Below are positions 1-7,473 of a stretch of 46,706 bases of DNA, one piece after another. The stretch is from Microbacterium sp. (GTDB lineage: Bacteria > Actinomycetota > Actinomycetes > Actinomycetales > Microbacteriaceae): NCBI RefSeq assembly GCF_031179285.1, contig NZ_JAPSHY010000022.1, forward strand, positions 1 to 46,706, written 5' to 3'. Within the stretch, counting starts at the first letter, position 1; every line of letters starts with the position of its first letter. Under the pieces are notes generated by a model. That model worked only from the letters and a program-made list of their open reading frames with translations. It was not told the origin of the DNA and did not search any database. A program made the position numbers and the translations under genes.

Positions 1-2
1 AG

Positions 3-440
3 TACCCGCTGCAGGCGGTCTACCGCGCTGTCGGCTATTACGGCACCCGGGTCGCCGGAGCGCCGTTCGACGAGGCACGCGGGGTCGTCCCCAACGCGGG
101 CGGGCGCGTCGACGGTGAGCCGGGCCTCTACGCGACCGGGTGGATCAAGCGCGGGCCCGTCGGCCTCATCGGCCACACGAAGTCGGATGCGCTGGAGACG
201 ATCACGAACCTCGTGGCGGACGCCGAGGCCGGAAGCCTGTCCGCCCCGACCGTCTCGGAGGACGTGCTCGTGCTGCTGGACGAGCGCGAGACCGCGTACA
301 CGACCTGGGAGGGCTGGCTCGCCCTCGACGCCCACGAGCGCCGGCTCGGTGAGACCCACCGGCATGCGCGTGAGCGGGTCAAGCTGGTGCCTCGCGAGGA
401 GCAGGTGGCGGTGTCGCGCAGCGGGGCGCTCGTGTCATGA
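3..440 (+). CDS. fprA: Ferredoxin-NADP+ reductase, FprA type (C-terminal part)
   Basis: The frame is open from the window edge, so the N-terminal FAD domain is missing. The visible 145 residues include the family signature around YATGWIKRGPVGLIGHTKSD (residues about 41-60 of the fragment), which in adrenodoxin-reductase-like enzymes closes the FAD/NADP site. These flavoproteins move electrons between NADPH and ferredoxin in the cytosol. The stop codon overlaps the start of the ferredoxin gene as ATGA, so the two are translationally coupled and the ferredoxin is the probable partner. The acidic and arginine-rich tail after residue 70 is normal for the group. Family assignment is strong; reaction direction cannot be read from sequence. 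Confidence 0.9.
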   Translation, partial: YPLQAVYRAVGYYGTRVAGAPFDEARGVVPNAGGRVDGEPGLYATGWIKRGPVGLIGHTKSDALETITNLVADAEAGSLSAPTVSEDVLVLLDERETAYTTWEGWLALDAHERRLGETHRHARERVKLVPREEQVAVSRSGALVS

Positions 441-766
441 CGTATGTGATCGCTCTGCCGTGTGTCGATGTGAAGGATCGTGCCTGCATCGACGAGTGTC
501 CCGTGGACTGCATCTACGAGGGAGAGCGTTCGCTGTACATCCATCCGGATGAGTGCGTGGACTGCGGGGCGTGTGAGCCGGTGTGTCCGGTCGAGGCGAT
601 CTACTACGAGGACGACCTTCCCGAGGAGTGGTCGGACTACTACAAGGCGAACGTGGAGTTCTTCGACGAGATCGGCTCTCCCGGCGGCGCCGCCAAGACC
701 GGCGTCCTTCCCTTCGACCACCCCATCATCGCCGCCCTGCCACCCCAGGAGGGGGCGCATGGCTGA
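437..766 (+). CDS. 7Fe ferredoxin (3Fe-4S/4Fe-4S)
   Basis: A 109-residue ferredoxin. Cysteines lie at 9, 17, 21 and 25 and at 40, 43, 46 and 50, with the CVDCGACEPVCP motif forming the 4Fe-4S site and the irregular first group typical of the 3Fe-4S/4Fe-4S type. Length and the acidic C-terminal tail match actinobacterial FdxA/FdxC proteins. It starts inside the stop of the upstream reductase (ATGA) and its own end overlaps the next gene by 8 bp, so three redox proteins are made from one coupled message. It acts as a soluble one-electron carrier; its final acceptor (P450, flavoprotein or other) is not visible here. Confidence 0.93.
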   Translation: MTYVIALPCVDVKDRACIDECPVDCIYEGERSLYIHPDECVDCGACEPVCPVEAIYYEDDLPEEWSDYYKANVEFFDEIGSPGGAAKTGVLPFDHPIIAALPPQEGAHG

Positions 767-1688
767 GCCGCCGCCGTACGACGTGCTCATCATCGGAGGG
801 GGCCCGGCCGGACTCTCCGCCGCGTTGAACCTCGGGCGCTCGATGGCGCGGGTGCTCGTCGCTGATGCCGACCGGCCGCGCAACGCCGCAACGCTGAACT
901 CGCACGGCTTCCTCACCCGAGACGGCGTGCCCCCGCACGAGCTCCGCCGCCTCGCACGCGAAGAGCTGGCCGCGTATCCGACCGTCGAGGTGCGCTCCCG
1001 GTTCCGGGTCTCGTCGCTCACCCGCGCAGAGGCCGGATTCACGGCCGCCATCGGACGCCGCGAGCCGACCGAGGTGGTGTCGGCCAGATCGGTGCTGCTG
1101 GCGACCGGACTGCGAGAGACGCTGCCCGACGTGCCGAACCTGCGCGGGTTCTACGGTATGAGCCTGTTCAGCTGCGCGGCCTGCGACGCCTGGGAACTGC
1201 GCGGTCGCCGGCTCGCCCTCATCGGCGAGTCAGCGGACCTCGCCGATCGTGCCCGCCTCATCGCCCGCTGGACCGAGAGCCTCACCGTGTTCACGAACGG
1301 GGCGGATGCCGTGACCACCGCCGAGGAGGCGGAACTCACCGCTGTCGGAGTCGCCGTCGAGCGGCATCCGATCACCGAACTGATCGGCGACCGGGGCAGG
1401 CTCGAAGCCGTGCGCCTCGGCGAGGACCGGACCATCGCCCTCGACGGCGGGTTCGTGCGACCGGAGTGGGAGGCAGACCTGTCGTTCCTCCACGGCTTCT
1501 CGCCCGATGTCGACGGCGCCGGCCACCTGCTCACCGATCGCTCCGGGCGCACTGCAGTGCCCGGACTCTACGCCGCCGGTGACGTCGCCGCTCCCGGCCC
1601 GCAGCAGCTCATCGTCGCGGCCGGCGCCGGGGCCCGGGTGGCCGCGGTGATCGTGCACGACACCATCGGCGTCGCGACCGCCCACTGA
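759..1688 (+). CDS. Thioredoxin-reductase-like FAD disulfide oxidoreductase
   Basis: A 309-residue flavoprotein. The N-terminus has the FAD dinucleotide motif GGGPAGLSAAL (residues about 12-22), a CAAC redox pair near residue 133 in the context SCAACDAWE, and the C-terminal FAD motif YAAGDVA. The CxxC followed by xxWE resembles low-molecular-weight TrxR-like dithiol oxidases (GliT/HlmI class) as much as true TrxB. The second Rossmann motif reads IGESADLAD rather than GGGDSA, and the usual HRR NADPH 2'-phosphate motif is absent (FTNG instead). The start is preceded by a strong GGAGGGGG. It overlaps the ferredoxin gene by 8 bp, so electron delivery from ferredoxin is worth considering. The physiological disulfide substrate is unknown. 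Confidence 0.85.
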   Translation: MAEPPPYDVLIIGGGPAGLSAALNLGRSMARVLVADADRPRNAATLNSHGFLTRDGVPPHELRRLAREELAAYPTVEVRSRFRVSSLTRAEAGFTAAIGRREPTEVVSARSVLLATGLRETLPDVPNLRGFYGMSLFSCAACDAWELRGRRLALIGESADLADRARLIARWTESLTVFTNGADAVTTAEEAELTAVGVAVERHPITELIGDRGRLEAVRLGEDRTIALDGGFVRPEWEADLSFLHGFSPDVDGAGHLLTDRSGRTAVPGLYAAGDVAAPGPQQLIVAAGAGARVAAVIVHDTIGVATAH

Positions 1689-1816
1689 GTACCGGAGTGC
1701 CGGCGACGATTCGAGGCGACGACGACGATTCGAGGTGGGTATCCGTGCGATCTCACTGCGGATCGTCCTGCGTACTGCGAATCGTCGGGCGATCGATGCC
1801 CGGGCGGAGGCTCGAT
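1689..1816. repeat. Intergenic GACGATTCG repeats between convergent genes
   Basis: The gap holds GACGATTCGAGG at 1705-1716 and again at 1724-1735 (19-bp period), and the inverted copy CGAATCGTC at 1778-1786. The second direct copy and the inverted copy can pair as an imperfect long-range stem, which may serve as a loose terminator for the two converging genes. No gene is apparent here. Confidence 0.4.
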
Positions 1817-2278
1817 TCACTTGCCGCCGGGCGGGCCGATCAGCAGCAGGATGACGTAGAGCACCACGATCCCGACGACGAGCAGCACGGCGAGCACCCA
1901 CGGCCGGCGCAGGAACCATCGCATCAACCGGTCGTACCAGCGGCGGTCCCGCGGGTCGTCGGTCTCGTCCAGACGCCAGACACCCGTCAGCCTGCCTGAC
2001 CGGTGCAACCAGATCTCGGTCGGAACCGTCGCGTACGGCACGACAGCGCTCACGACGGCGAGGGCCCCGACACCCAGCCGCCAGCGCTGGTTGAGTGCGA
2101 CGAGGACGGCGGTAGCGGCGTAGGCGAGGAAGACGAAACCGTGGATGCCGCCACCGACGGTCACCACCACTCCCGGAGCGCCGACCGCCCTGGCGATGAT
2201 CGCGGAGATCAGGATCGTCCAGGTGATCGCCTCCGCGATCGCGAGGACACGGAACAGGCGGTCGGGCGTACGGAACAC
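1817..2278 (-). CDS. DUF3817 integral membrane protein
   Basis: A 153-residue protein. The sequence FRVLAIAEAITW at the N-terminus, a second helix with GGGIHGFVFLAY, and a long third helix match DUF3817, a family common in actinobacteria with no known function. There are about four membrane segments; residues about 107-120 form a basic arginine-rich cytosolic loop before the last helix. It is transcribed leftwards, alone, convergent with the redox operon. Membrane location is seen from the sequence; function is unknown. Confidence 0.8.
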   Translation of the reverse strand: MFRTPDRLFRVLAIAEAITWTILISAIIARAVGAPGVVVTVGGGIHGFVFLAYAATAVLVALNQRWRLGVGALAVVSAVVPYATVPTEIWLHRSGRLTGVWRLDETDDPRDRRWYDRLMRWFLRRPWVLAVLLVVGIVVLYVILLLIGPPGGK

Positions 2279-2367
2279 GGCACTCCTCGGGGTGGTCTGA
2301 GACCAGCGTAGGAGGGCGACTTATGCGCCAGCCTGATCCCCGCGGCGCTCAGGCCCGGCCGTGACGG

Positions 2368-2742
2368 CTACACCCAGGACGCGAACCAGAAGCAGAGCGC
2401 AGCGGCGACGAGCATGACGACCCACGACAGGTGCCGCCCTCTGGTGAACCACAGCGGCAATCCTGCGCTCGCGACGAGCGTGCATCCGATGGCGAGGACG
2501 ACGGCGGAGCGCGGCGCCTCCACCGCCACGACGACGAGCACAGCGGCCAGACCGAAGCAGAGAACGGTCGTGAGATGCCAGGCGAAGCGAATGGTGCCCC
2601 CGGCGAATCGTCTGTCGTTCGCCAGTAATGGGAGATCTCGGCGCAGCAGCCAGCGGATGATGTACTTCTCGCCCAGGATCGAGTGCGCGAGGCCCAGCGC
2701 GACGATGAGAGCGGCGCATGCGACGAGCGCGATCGTTGCCAT
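2368..2742 (-). CDS. Small four-helix membrane protein, unknown family
   Basis: A 124-residue hydrophobic protein with about four membrane helices (residues about 1-18, 50-70, 75-95 and 105-122). A basic stretch RWLLRRDLPLL follows the first helix. I do not recognise the family with confidence. It lies 89 bp from the DUF3817 gene in the same direction and is divergent from the AraC regulator. An 11-bp dyad TGGTGTCACCA at 2757-2767, just upstream of its start, is a possible operator shared with that regulator. Confidence 0.7.
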   Translation of the reverse strand: MATIALVACAALIVALGLAHSILGEKYIIRWLLRRDLPLLANDRRFAGGTIRFAWHLTTVLCFGLAAVLVVVAVEAPRSAVVLAIGCTLVASAGLPLWFTRGRHLSWVVMLVAAALCFWFASWV

Positions 2743-2756
2743 GCTGCCGAGTGTAT

Positions 2757-2767
2757 TGGTGTCACCA
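2757..2767. promoter_or_regulatory. Dyad TGGTGTCACCA in divergent promoter region
   Basis: TGGTG-T-CACCA is a perfect inverted repeat, 15 bp upstream of the leftward membrane protein gene. A looser copy, GGTG-N4-CACC, sits at 2811-2822 immediately before the AraC-family start. This suggests a regulator site in the shared promoter; the binding protein is unknown. Confidence 0.35.
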
Positions 2768-2826
2768 GCGCGCCTGCGGCCACCGCCCGCGGAATACTCG
2801 ATGCGACGCCGGTGTTGTCACCGGTC

Positions 2827-3744
2827 ATGGTGACTGTCGATCCGGATGCCCTCTCTCAGGTGCTCGCGTCCGTCGACCTCCGCGTCGGCGTCGCCAGGCG
2901 GACGAGCCTCGCCGCCGGCGAGCTGCTGCCTCTTGCGCCCGGCGCCGTCACCCTCATATACGTCGCCGAGGGCAGCGTGCACGGCCGCCCGCCGCTGAAC
3001 GCCGGCTGCCTGCTCAACGTCGACCGGGCCTCGCATGGCCTCGACGTCGACCTGCGCGGCGGCCGCGAGCACCTCGTCGAAGGAGACGCGTTCCTCACGC
3101 TCGGTTCACGAGGTTTCGCCCTGCAGGCGGATGTCGCCGCGAGCCTGACGGTCGTCGATCTCGAGCTCTCAGACACGACCGCCCAGCTGAGCGCCCTACT
3201 GCCGGAGCACATCACCGTCACCGGCTTCGACGCCCTCGAGCCCGCGGCCGCCACCCTCGCCGAGAACCTCGGCAACTCCCGCACCGAGGTGTGCCCGGTG
3301 CGCCAGGGCGATCCGGTCATCTGCCGGATGATGGCAACGACCGTGCTGCTGTCCGTCATCCGCGCGTGGGCCGAGAACGGCTGCGCGCCCGAGGGCTGGC
3401 CGTCGCTGTCGAACGATCCGTTCCTCGACAAAGTCGTCGAGGCGATCCACGACGAGCCGGGCCGAGACTGGACCGTCGAGCGTCTCGCGAGCGTCGGCGC
3501 CATGTCGCGCTCGGTCTTCGCCGAGCGGTTCCGCGCGGCACTCGGCCGCTCCCCCGCCGACTATGTCACCGAGGTGCGGATCGATGCGGCGAAGCGGATG
3601 CTGGAGGCCGGCCAGCCGGTCTCGACGGTGTCGCGCGAACTCGGCTACGCCTCTGACGAGGGTTTCAGTCGCGCCTTCCGCCGTCGGACCGGCATGACGC
3701 CGTCGGCCTGGCGCATGGCGAACCGCACCGCCGTTCCCGCGTAA
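2827..3744 (+). CDS. AraC-family transcriptional regulator
   Basis: A 305-residue protein from the ATG at 2827. The N-terminal half (residues about 10-110) looks like a cupin-type sensing domain, with repeated short strands and glycines. The C-terminal AraC HTH pair starts near residue 214 (DWTVERLASVGAMSRS, then EVRIDAAKRMLEAG) and ends with the conserved AFRRRTGMTPSAWR. This arrangement is typical of regulators that sense a small molecule and control one neighbouring efflux gene. It converges on an MFS exporter whose promoter carries a 21-bp-spaced direct repeat (5033-5068), the spacing usual for AraC sites. Ligand is unknown. Confidence 0.9.
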   Translation: MVTVDPDALSQVLASVDLRVGVARRTSLAAGELLPLAPGAVTLIYVAEGSVHGRPPLNAGCLLNVDRASHGLDVDLRGGREHLVEGDAFLTLGSRGFALQADVAASLTVVDLELSDTTAQLSALLPEHITVTGFDALEPAAATLAENLGNSRTEVCPVRQGDPVICRMMATTVLLSVIRAWAENGCAPEGWPSLSNDPFLDKVVEAIHDEPGRDWTVERLASVGAMSRSVFAERFRAALGRSPADYVTEVRIDAAKRMLEAGQPVSTVSRELGYASDEGFSRAFRRRTGMTPSAWRMANRTAVPA

Positions 3745-3758
3745 TAGAACGATCGATT

Positions 3759-3785
3759 CCGGACGGCGCTTCCGCGACCGTCCGG
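3759..3785. terminator. Bidirectional hairpin terminator
   Basis: CCGGACGG at 3759-3766 pairs perfectly with CCGTCCGG at 3778-3785 across an 11-nt loop. It lies between the converging AraC and MFS genes, so it can stop transcription from both sides. A short T-rich stretch follows on the + strand. Confidence 0.7.
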
Positions 3786-3809
3786 GATCTTCGTGTTTCG
3801 CTCTGTGGC

Positions 3810-5000
3810 TCAGGCCTTGGCGCGGTTCGAGATGCCGAACAGCACGGCGCCGATCAGCAGAGCCGCGGCTCCGACGGCGTAGACGAGTTCGATGCCCAGC
3901 GAGTCGACGAGCAGCCCGCCCACACCTGCGGCGATGACGATCGCGCCCTGGAACCCGACGACGACGAGACTGCCGCCGGCCTCGAGACGATCCGGCATCC
4001 GGTGCCCCACCCACGTGTTCACCACGATGAGCCACGAGGCGAACAGGAAGCCCCAGACCACGACTGCGACGCCCACGCCGATCACCGAGCCGGACAGCAG
4101 GATCATCGCGGCGACCGCCCCGGCGATGACCACCGGCACCGCGATGGCGAAGAAGGCGAATGAGCGGTCGATGATGAAGCCAAGCACGATGTTGCCCACG
4201 AGTCCGCCGGCCCCGAAGAGGGCGAGCAGCATCACGATCGTCCCGGCGTCGACCTCGGGGATGCGCTCGAGAGCGAGACGTACGTAGGAGTACGCGATGA
4301 AGTGCCCGAGAACGACGAGGACGTGCCCGATGAGGCCGAGGCCGACGCCGGGGCGGCGCACGGTGTCGACGAGCAGGCGGATGCTGGCCGCGGGCGCTGC
4401 GGGAACCGACGGCAGCAGCGCGCGCAGGCCGATGGCGAGGAGACCGGTGAGGACGCCGGCGACCGCGAAGACCGTGCGCCAGTCGGCGACCTCACTCAGC
4501 ATGACGCCGAGCGGCACGCCCGCGACGGTCGCGAGCGATGCGCCAGCGGCCGTGAACATGACCGCCCTACCGAGTCGGTCGGGTCCGGCGATCCGCGATG
4601 CGACGGTGATCGACATCGACCAGAACGCGCTGATGGCGGCTCCGAGCAGGAACCTCGAGACCAGCACGAGGATGAGGTTCGGCGAGATCGCGACGACGAG
4701 GTTCGAGGCGGCGGCGGCGAGCGCCATCCACACCAGCAGCGAGCGGCGGTCCAGTCGGGGGAAGATGAGCCCGACCGTCGGTGCGACGAGCAGACCGACC
4801 AGTGCGGTGACGGTGACGGTCTGACCGGCCTGCCCGGGTGTCACGTCGAGGGCAGCCGCCATCTCGGTGAGCATGCCGCTGGGGAGGAACTCCGCCGTCA
4901 CGAGCAGGAAGCTCATCAGCATGAGAACGATGAGCCCGCCGTAGCGCATTCTCTCCGCGCCGGTGGGAGATGCTGTCGGAACAGGTGAGGTGATCGTCAT
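3810..5000 (-). CDS. MFS transporter (drug/sugar exporter type)
   Basis: A 396-residue protein with 12 predicted membrane helices. The start at 5000 (MTITSPVPTA) is chosen because the family's first helix (YGGLIVLMLMSFLLVTAEFLP) follows after about 20 residues; an upstream in-frame extension lacks membrane-protein character. The TAEFLPSGML sequence in helix 1 and the LDRRSLL loop between helices 2 and 3 resemble the DHA1 exporters AraJ/YdhP/CmlA. The substrate cannot be inferred. It converges with the AraC regulator gene, and its upstream region has tandem 15-bp sites 33-68 bp before the start. Confidence 0.88.
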   Translation of the reverse strand: MTITSPVPTASPTGAERMRYGGLIVLMLMSFLLVTAEFLPSGMLTEMAAALDVTPGQAGQTVTVTALVGLLVAPTVGLIFPRLDRRSLLVWMALAAAASNLVVAISPNLILVLVSRFLLGAAISAFWSMSITVASRIAGPDRLGRAVMFTAAGASLATVAGVPLGVMLSEVADWRTVFAVAGVLTGLLAIGLRALLPSVPAAPAASIRLLVDTVRRPGVGLGLIGHVLVVLGHFIAYSYVRLALERIPEVDAGTIVMLLALFGAGGLVGNIVLGFIIDRSFAFFAIAVPVVIAGAVAAMILLSGSVIGVGVAVVVWGFLFASWLIVVNTWVGHRMPDRLEAGGSLVVVGFQGAIVIAAGVGGLLVDSLGIELVYAVGAAALLIGAVLFGISNRAKA

Positions 5001-5032
5001 GGGTCCACATTCGCAGTGATCGGATGCCGCCG

Positions 5033-5068
5033 CCCGACCGGTCGTCCACCGCACCCGACCATTCGTCC
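5033..5068 (-). promoter_or_regulatory. Tandem 15-bp sites spaced 21 bp, AraC-type operator
   Basis: CCCGACCGGTCGTCC at 5033-5047 and CCCGACCATTCGTCC at 5054-5068 match at 13 of 15 positions in direct orientation, 21 bp apart, which is two helical turns. AraC-family dimers commonly bind such tandem half-sites. They lie directly upstream of the MFS gene, and an AraC gene is at its far end. The left copy also contains the palindrome CGACCGGTCG. Confidence 0.6.
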
Positions 5069-5135
5069 GGTGTGAGACCGCAATCGAGCAGCGAGCCTTC
5101 AGCGTGTTCTCATCGTGCGCGCCCAGAGTGTCAGC

Positions 5136-6254
5136 ATGCGGGATGACCGGGTGAGGCGGCGGATGGCGAAATTGCTGCCGCTCGGCGCGGCGGTGCTTCT
5201 GCTGGCGGGCTGCGCGCCGCAGGTCGCCGCGGAGGATTGGAAGCTGGAGCCCATCGCTTTCGAGACGAGGCTGCACGAGCACCCGGGTGTGCCGCTGCAG
5301 CCGGGCTCCGGAATCGGAGAACGGGTCGACCACGCCTTCGGCATGTCGCGGGTGATCGCCGATGGTGCGGGCGGATTCTGGGCCTTCTCATCCGGGTCAT
5401 GGCTCCACGTCGGTGCGGGCGGCGAAACCCTGGCGCGTTTCAACGTCGACCACGACGACCCGCTCGCAGACGTGGCTCCGATGACTGCTCTCTCTGGCAC
5501 CGAGTTCATCGCCGTGCGCGGTGACGACTCTCCGCTGTTGACGATGCTCGACACGGCGACGATGACCACGCGGGACGTTCCGGTCGCCGAATCGATCGGC
5601 GGAGATGATCCGGATGGCATCGACTTCGGCGATTTCGCTTTCGCCGATGTCGCGGCTCACGAGGGTGCAGCGCTCGTGGTGCGCTACCAGCCGCGGCCGC
5701 CAGAGTACCTCGACTGGGAGGTGATCCGGATCGACCTCGCAGACGGGGAGCGGAGTACGCTGTACAGCCGTTCCCTGACGGTGAGCGATGCGGAGGCGGC
5801 GTCGCCCGGGCTGCCTCCGATCGACATAGACGTCGACGAAGCAGGCCTCATCTATCTCGCAACCCCGTCCGCGCGGATCGTCCTGAATCCGGACGGCTCG
5901 GAGCGGAGCGTCGACCCTCAGACAGCGGATTTCCCTCGAGTGGCTGTCCGTCCTGACGGGGTCGCGCTGTGGTGGGGTGGCGAATCCGAGCCCGGAAGCG
6001 TTCACGGCGTCGTCGTCGGCGGCTCTGCTGAGGCTCGCGCGGCGATCGAGCGCCGGGAGGCCTGCGACGACCCCTACCTCCTTCGCAGCCGAGAAGGCCT
6101 GCGGATGACCGCCGGCGATACCGGGCATCCGCTTCCCTTCCTGTGCGGCGCCAACTCGGCGGTCTGGACCGGGTCGTCGTGGGTCGTCGCCACCGGTGGC
6201 GAGGGTGACGGCGTGCTGGTGCGCCTGACCCCTCCTGCGGACCTCGACAACTGA
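5136..6254 (+). CDS. Secreted lipoprotein, beta-propeller-like
   Basis: A 372-residue protein. A basic N-terminus, a hydrophobic stretch (LLPLGAAVLLLAG) and the lipobox LLAGC with Cys26 predict a lipid-anchored exported protein. The rest is acidic and rich in short strand-turn patterns with repeated D/G motifs (for example DGAGGFWAFSSGS, EAGLIYLATPSAR, GSSWVVATGGEG), as in beta-propeller or NHL/SMP-30-like folds; this is a fold impression only. ATG 5136 is preferred over GTG 5115 because it sits closer to the signal sequence; ATG 5163 is also possible. It diverges from the MFS gene. No enzymatic residues are recognised. Confidence 0.75.
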   Translation: MRDDRVRRRMAKLLPLGAAVLLLAGCAPQVAAEDWKLEPIAFETRLHEHPGVPLQPGSGIGERVDHAFGMSRVIADGAGGFWAFSSGSWLHVGAGGETLARFNVDHDDPLADVAPMTALSGTEFIAVRGDDSPLLTMLDTATMTTRDVPVAESIGGDDPDGIDFGDFAFADVAAHEGAALVVRYQPRPPEYLDWEVIRIDLADGERSTLYSRSLTVSDAEAASPGLPPIDIDVDEAGLIYLATPSARIVLNPDGSERSVDPQTADFPRVAVRPDGVALWWGGESEPGSVHGVVVGGSAEARAAIERREACDDPYLLRSREGLRMTAGDTGHPLPFLCGANSAVWTGSSWVVATGGEGDGVLVRLTPPADLDN

Positions 6255-6340
6255 TCGGGTCTGGACACGCGGGCTTGGCGGGCTTTATTGTCGACGGAGC
6301 ACCGGGAACGACCCGGGAAGCCGAATGAGAGGAGCGAACG

Positions 6341-6403
6341 ATGATCGACGTCTTCGTCGCGCCCCTCGCCGACACCCTTCCCTTCGAGGCCACCCGCTCC
6401 TGA
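6341..6403 (+). CDS. Possible 20-residue leader ORF before RIO kinase gene
   Basis: The ORF reads MIDVFVAPLADTLPFEATRS and stops at 6401-6403. It has one of the best ribosome binding sites in the area (GAGAGGAGC, about 6 nt before the ATG), better than that of the downstream kinase gene. It ends 31 bp before the kinase start, in a different frame. A CCGGG-N5-CCCGG hairpin sits just upstream (6302-6316). It may act as a short upstream ORF that controls the kinase gene by coupling, or be a small protein in its own right. Confidence 0.5.
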   Translation: MIDVFVAPLADTLPFEATRS

Positions 6404-6434
6404 ACCGCGTGTGGCCCACTCCTGGAGCCACACC

Positions 6435-7316
6435 GTGAACCCTCTGTTCGATTCCTCAGCAGCATCCTCTTTCGACCCTTCTCCGTTCGACTCCTCGCCG
6501 TTCGACGTCGAACTCGCCTTCGCCGACGTCGAACCCGGCGACGGCCAGCGCTGGTCGACCTGGCCGGCGACCACCCCGTCCCAGCGCGGACCGGAGCCGC
6601 GGCCCGCGTGGGTCGTCACGTCGGCCGGAGCGCTCGACACCGAACGCGGCGTCCTCAAGACCGGCAAGGAGGCCGACGTGTTCCTGCTCGAGCGCGCCGT
6701 GCCCGACGACGCAGCCCAGCGCACGCTGCTCGCGGCGAAACGCTTTCGCAGCACCGAGCACCGCACCTTCCATCGATCCTCGGTATACACCGAGGGGCGC
6801 GGCGTACAGAACACCCGCGATGCGAGGGCGCTGGCGAAGAAGTCGGGGTTCGGGCGCGACATCGCAGCCGGCGCGTGGGCGTTCGCCGAGTTCCAGGCGC
6901 TGAGCCGCATGTGGCAGCTCGACGCTCCCGTGCCGTACCCGGTGCAGGTCAGCGGCACCGAGGTGCTGATGGAGTTCATCGGCGACCCGGACGGCACGGC
7001 CGCACCCCGGCTCGCCCAGATCCGGAGCGACCGTGCCGAACTCACCGAGTTCTACGCTCAGGTCGTCGAGATCATGCGCGTGTTCGCGGCCGCAGGGTTC
7101 ACACACGGCGACCTGTCGCCCTACAACCTTCTCGTGCACGACGGCCGGGTGCGGGTCATCGACCTGCCCCAGATCGTCGACATCATCTCAAACCCGCAGG
7201 GGCTCGACCTGCTGCACCGCGATTGCGTCAACGTCTGCGACTGGTTCACTCGTCGACGGGTGGAGTGCGATGCCGAGGCGCTGTTCGCCGAGTTGCTCGC
7301 GGCCTCGTACACCTGA
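6435..7316 (+). CDS. RIO-type serine/threonine protein kinase
   Basis: A 293-residue protein from the GTG at 6435, chosen for a GGAG 7 nt upstream; GTG 6411 is an alternative. After about 60 disordered residues rich in F-D-S-S-P repeats comes a RIO1-like kinase fold: a glycine-poor nucleotide loop (LKTGKEADVFLLER), lysine in LLAAKRF near residue 102, the catalytic loop HGDLSPYNLL near residue 223, and the metal-binding aspartate in VIDLPQ near 242. Activation-loop and substrate-binding helices are short or missing, as in all RIO kinases. Bacterial targets are not known. A strong terminator follows directly. Confidence 0.88.
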   Translation: MNPLFDSSAASSFDPSPFDSSPFDVELAFADVEPGDGQRWSTWPATTPSQRGPEPRPAWVVTSAGALDTERGVLKTGKEADVFLLERAVPDDAAQRTLLAAKRFRSTEHRTFHRSSVYTEGRGVQNTRDARALAKKSGFGRDIAAGAWAFAEFQALSRMWQLDAPVPYPVQVSGTEVLMEFIGDPDGTAAPRLAQIRSDRAELTEFYAQVVEIMRVFAAAGFTHGDLSPYNLLVHDGRVRVIDLPQIVDIISNPQGLDLLHRDCVNVCDWFTRRRVECDAEALFAELLAASYT

Positions 7317-7336
7317 TGCGGCCGCGAGAACGCACG

Positions 7337-7369
7337 AACCGCCCTTCCGCAGGGTCGGGAAGGGCGGTT
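7337..7369. terminator. Strong rho-independent terminator
   Basis: AACCGCCCTTCC at 7337-7348 pairs perfectly with GGAAGGGCGGTT at 7358-7369 (12 bp, 9-nt loop), followed by TGCGTGTT. It lies 20 bp after the RIO kinase stop and isolates that gene from the next. Confidence 0.85.
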
Positions 7370-7473
7370 TGCGTGTTCTCGGCTCGGCAGCCGCTCGCGG
7401 CACGGTTGCGACGCCGCAACCGCGCGCGGCGCGCCGTCACCCGGTGTTCACCGGGCCCGGCCAGACTGCGAGC

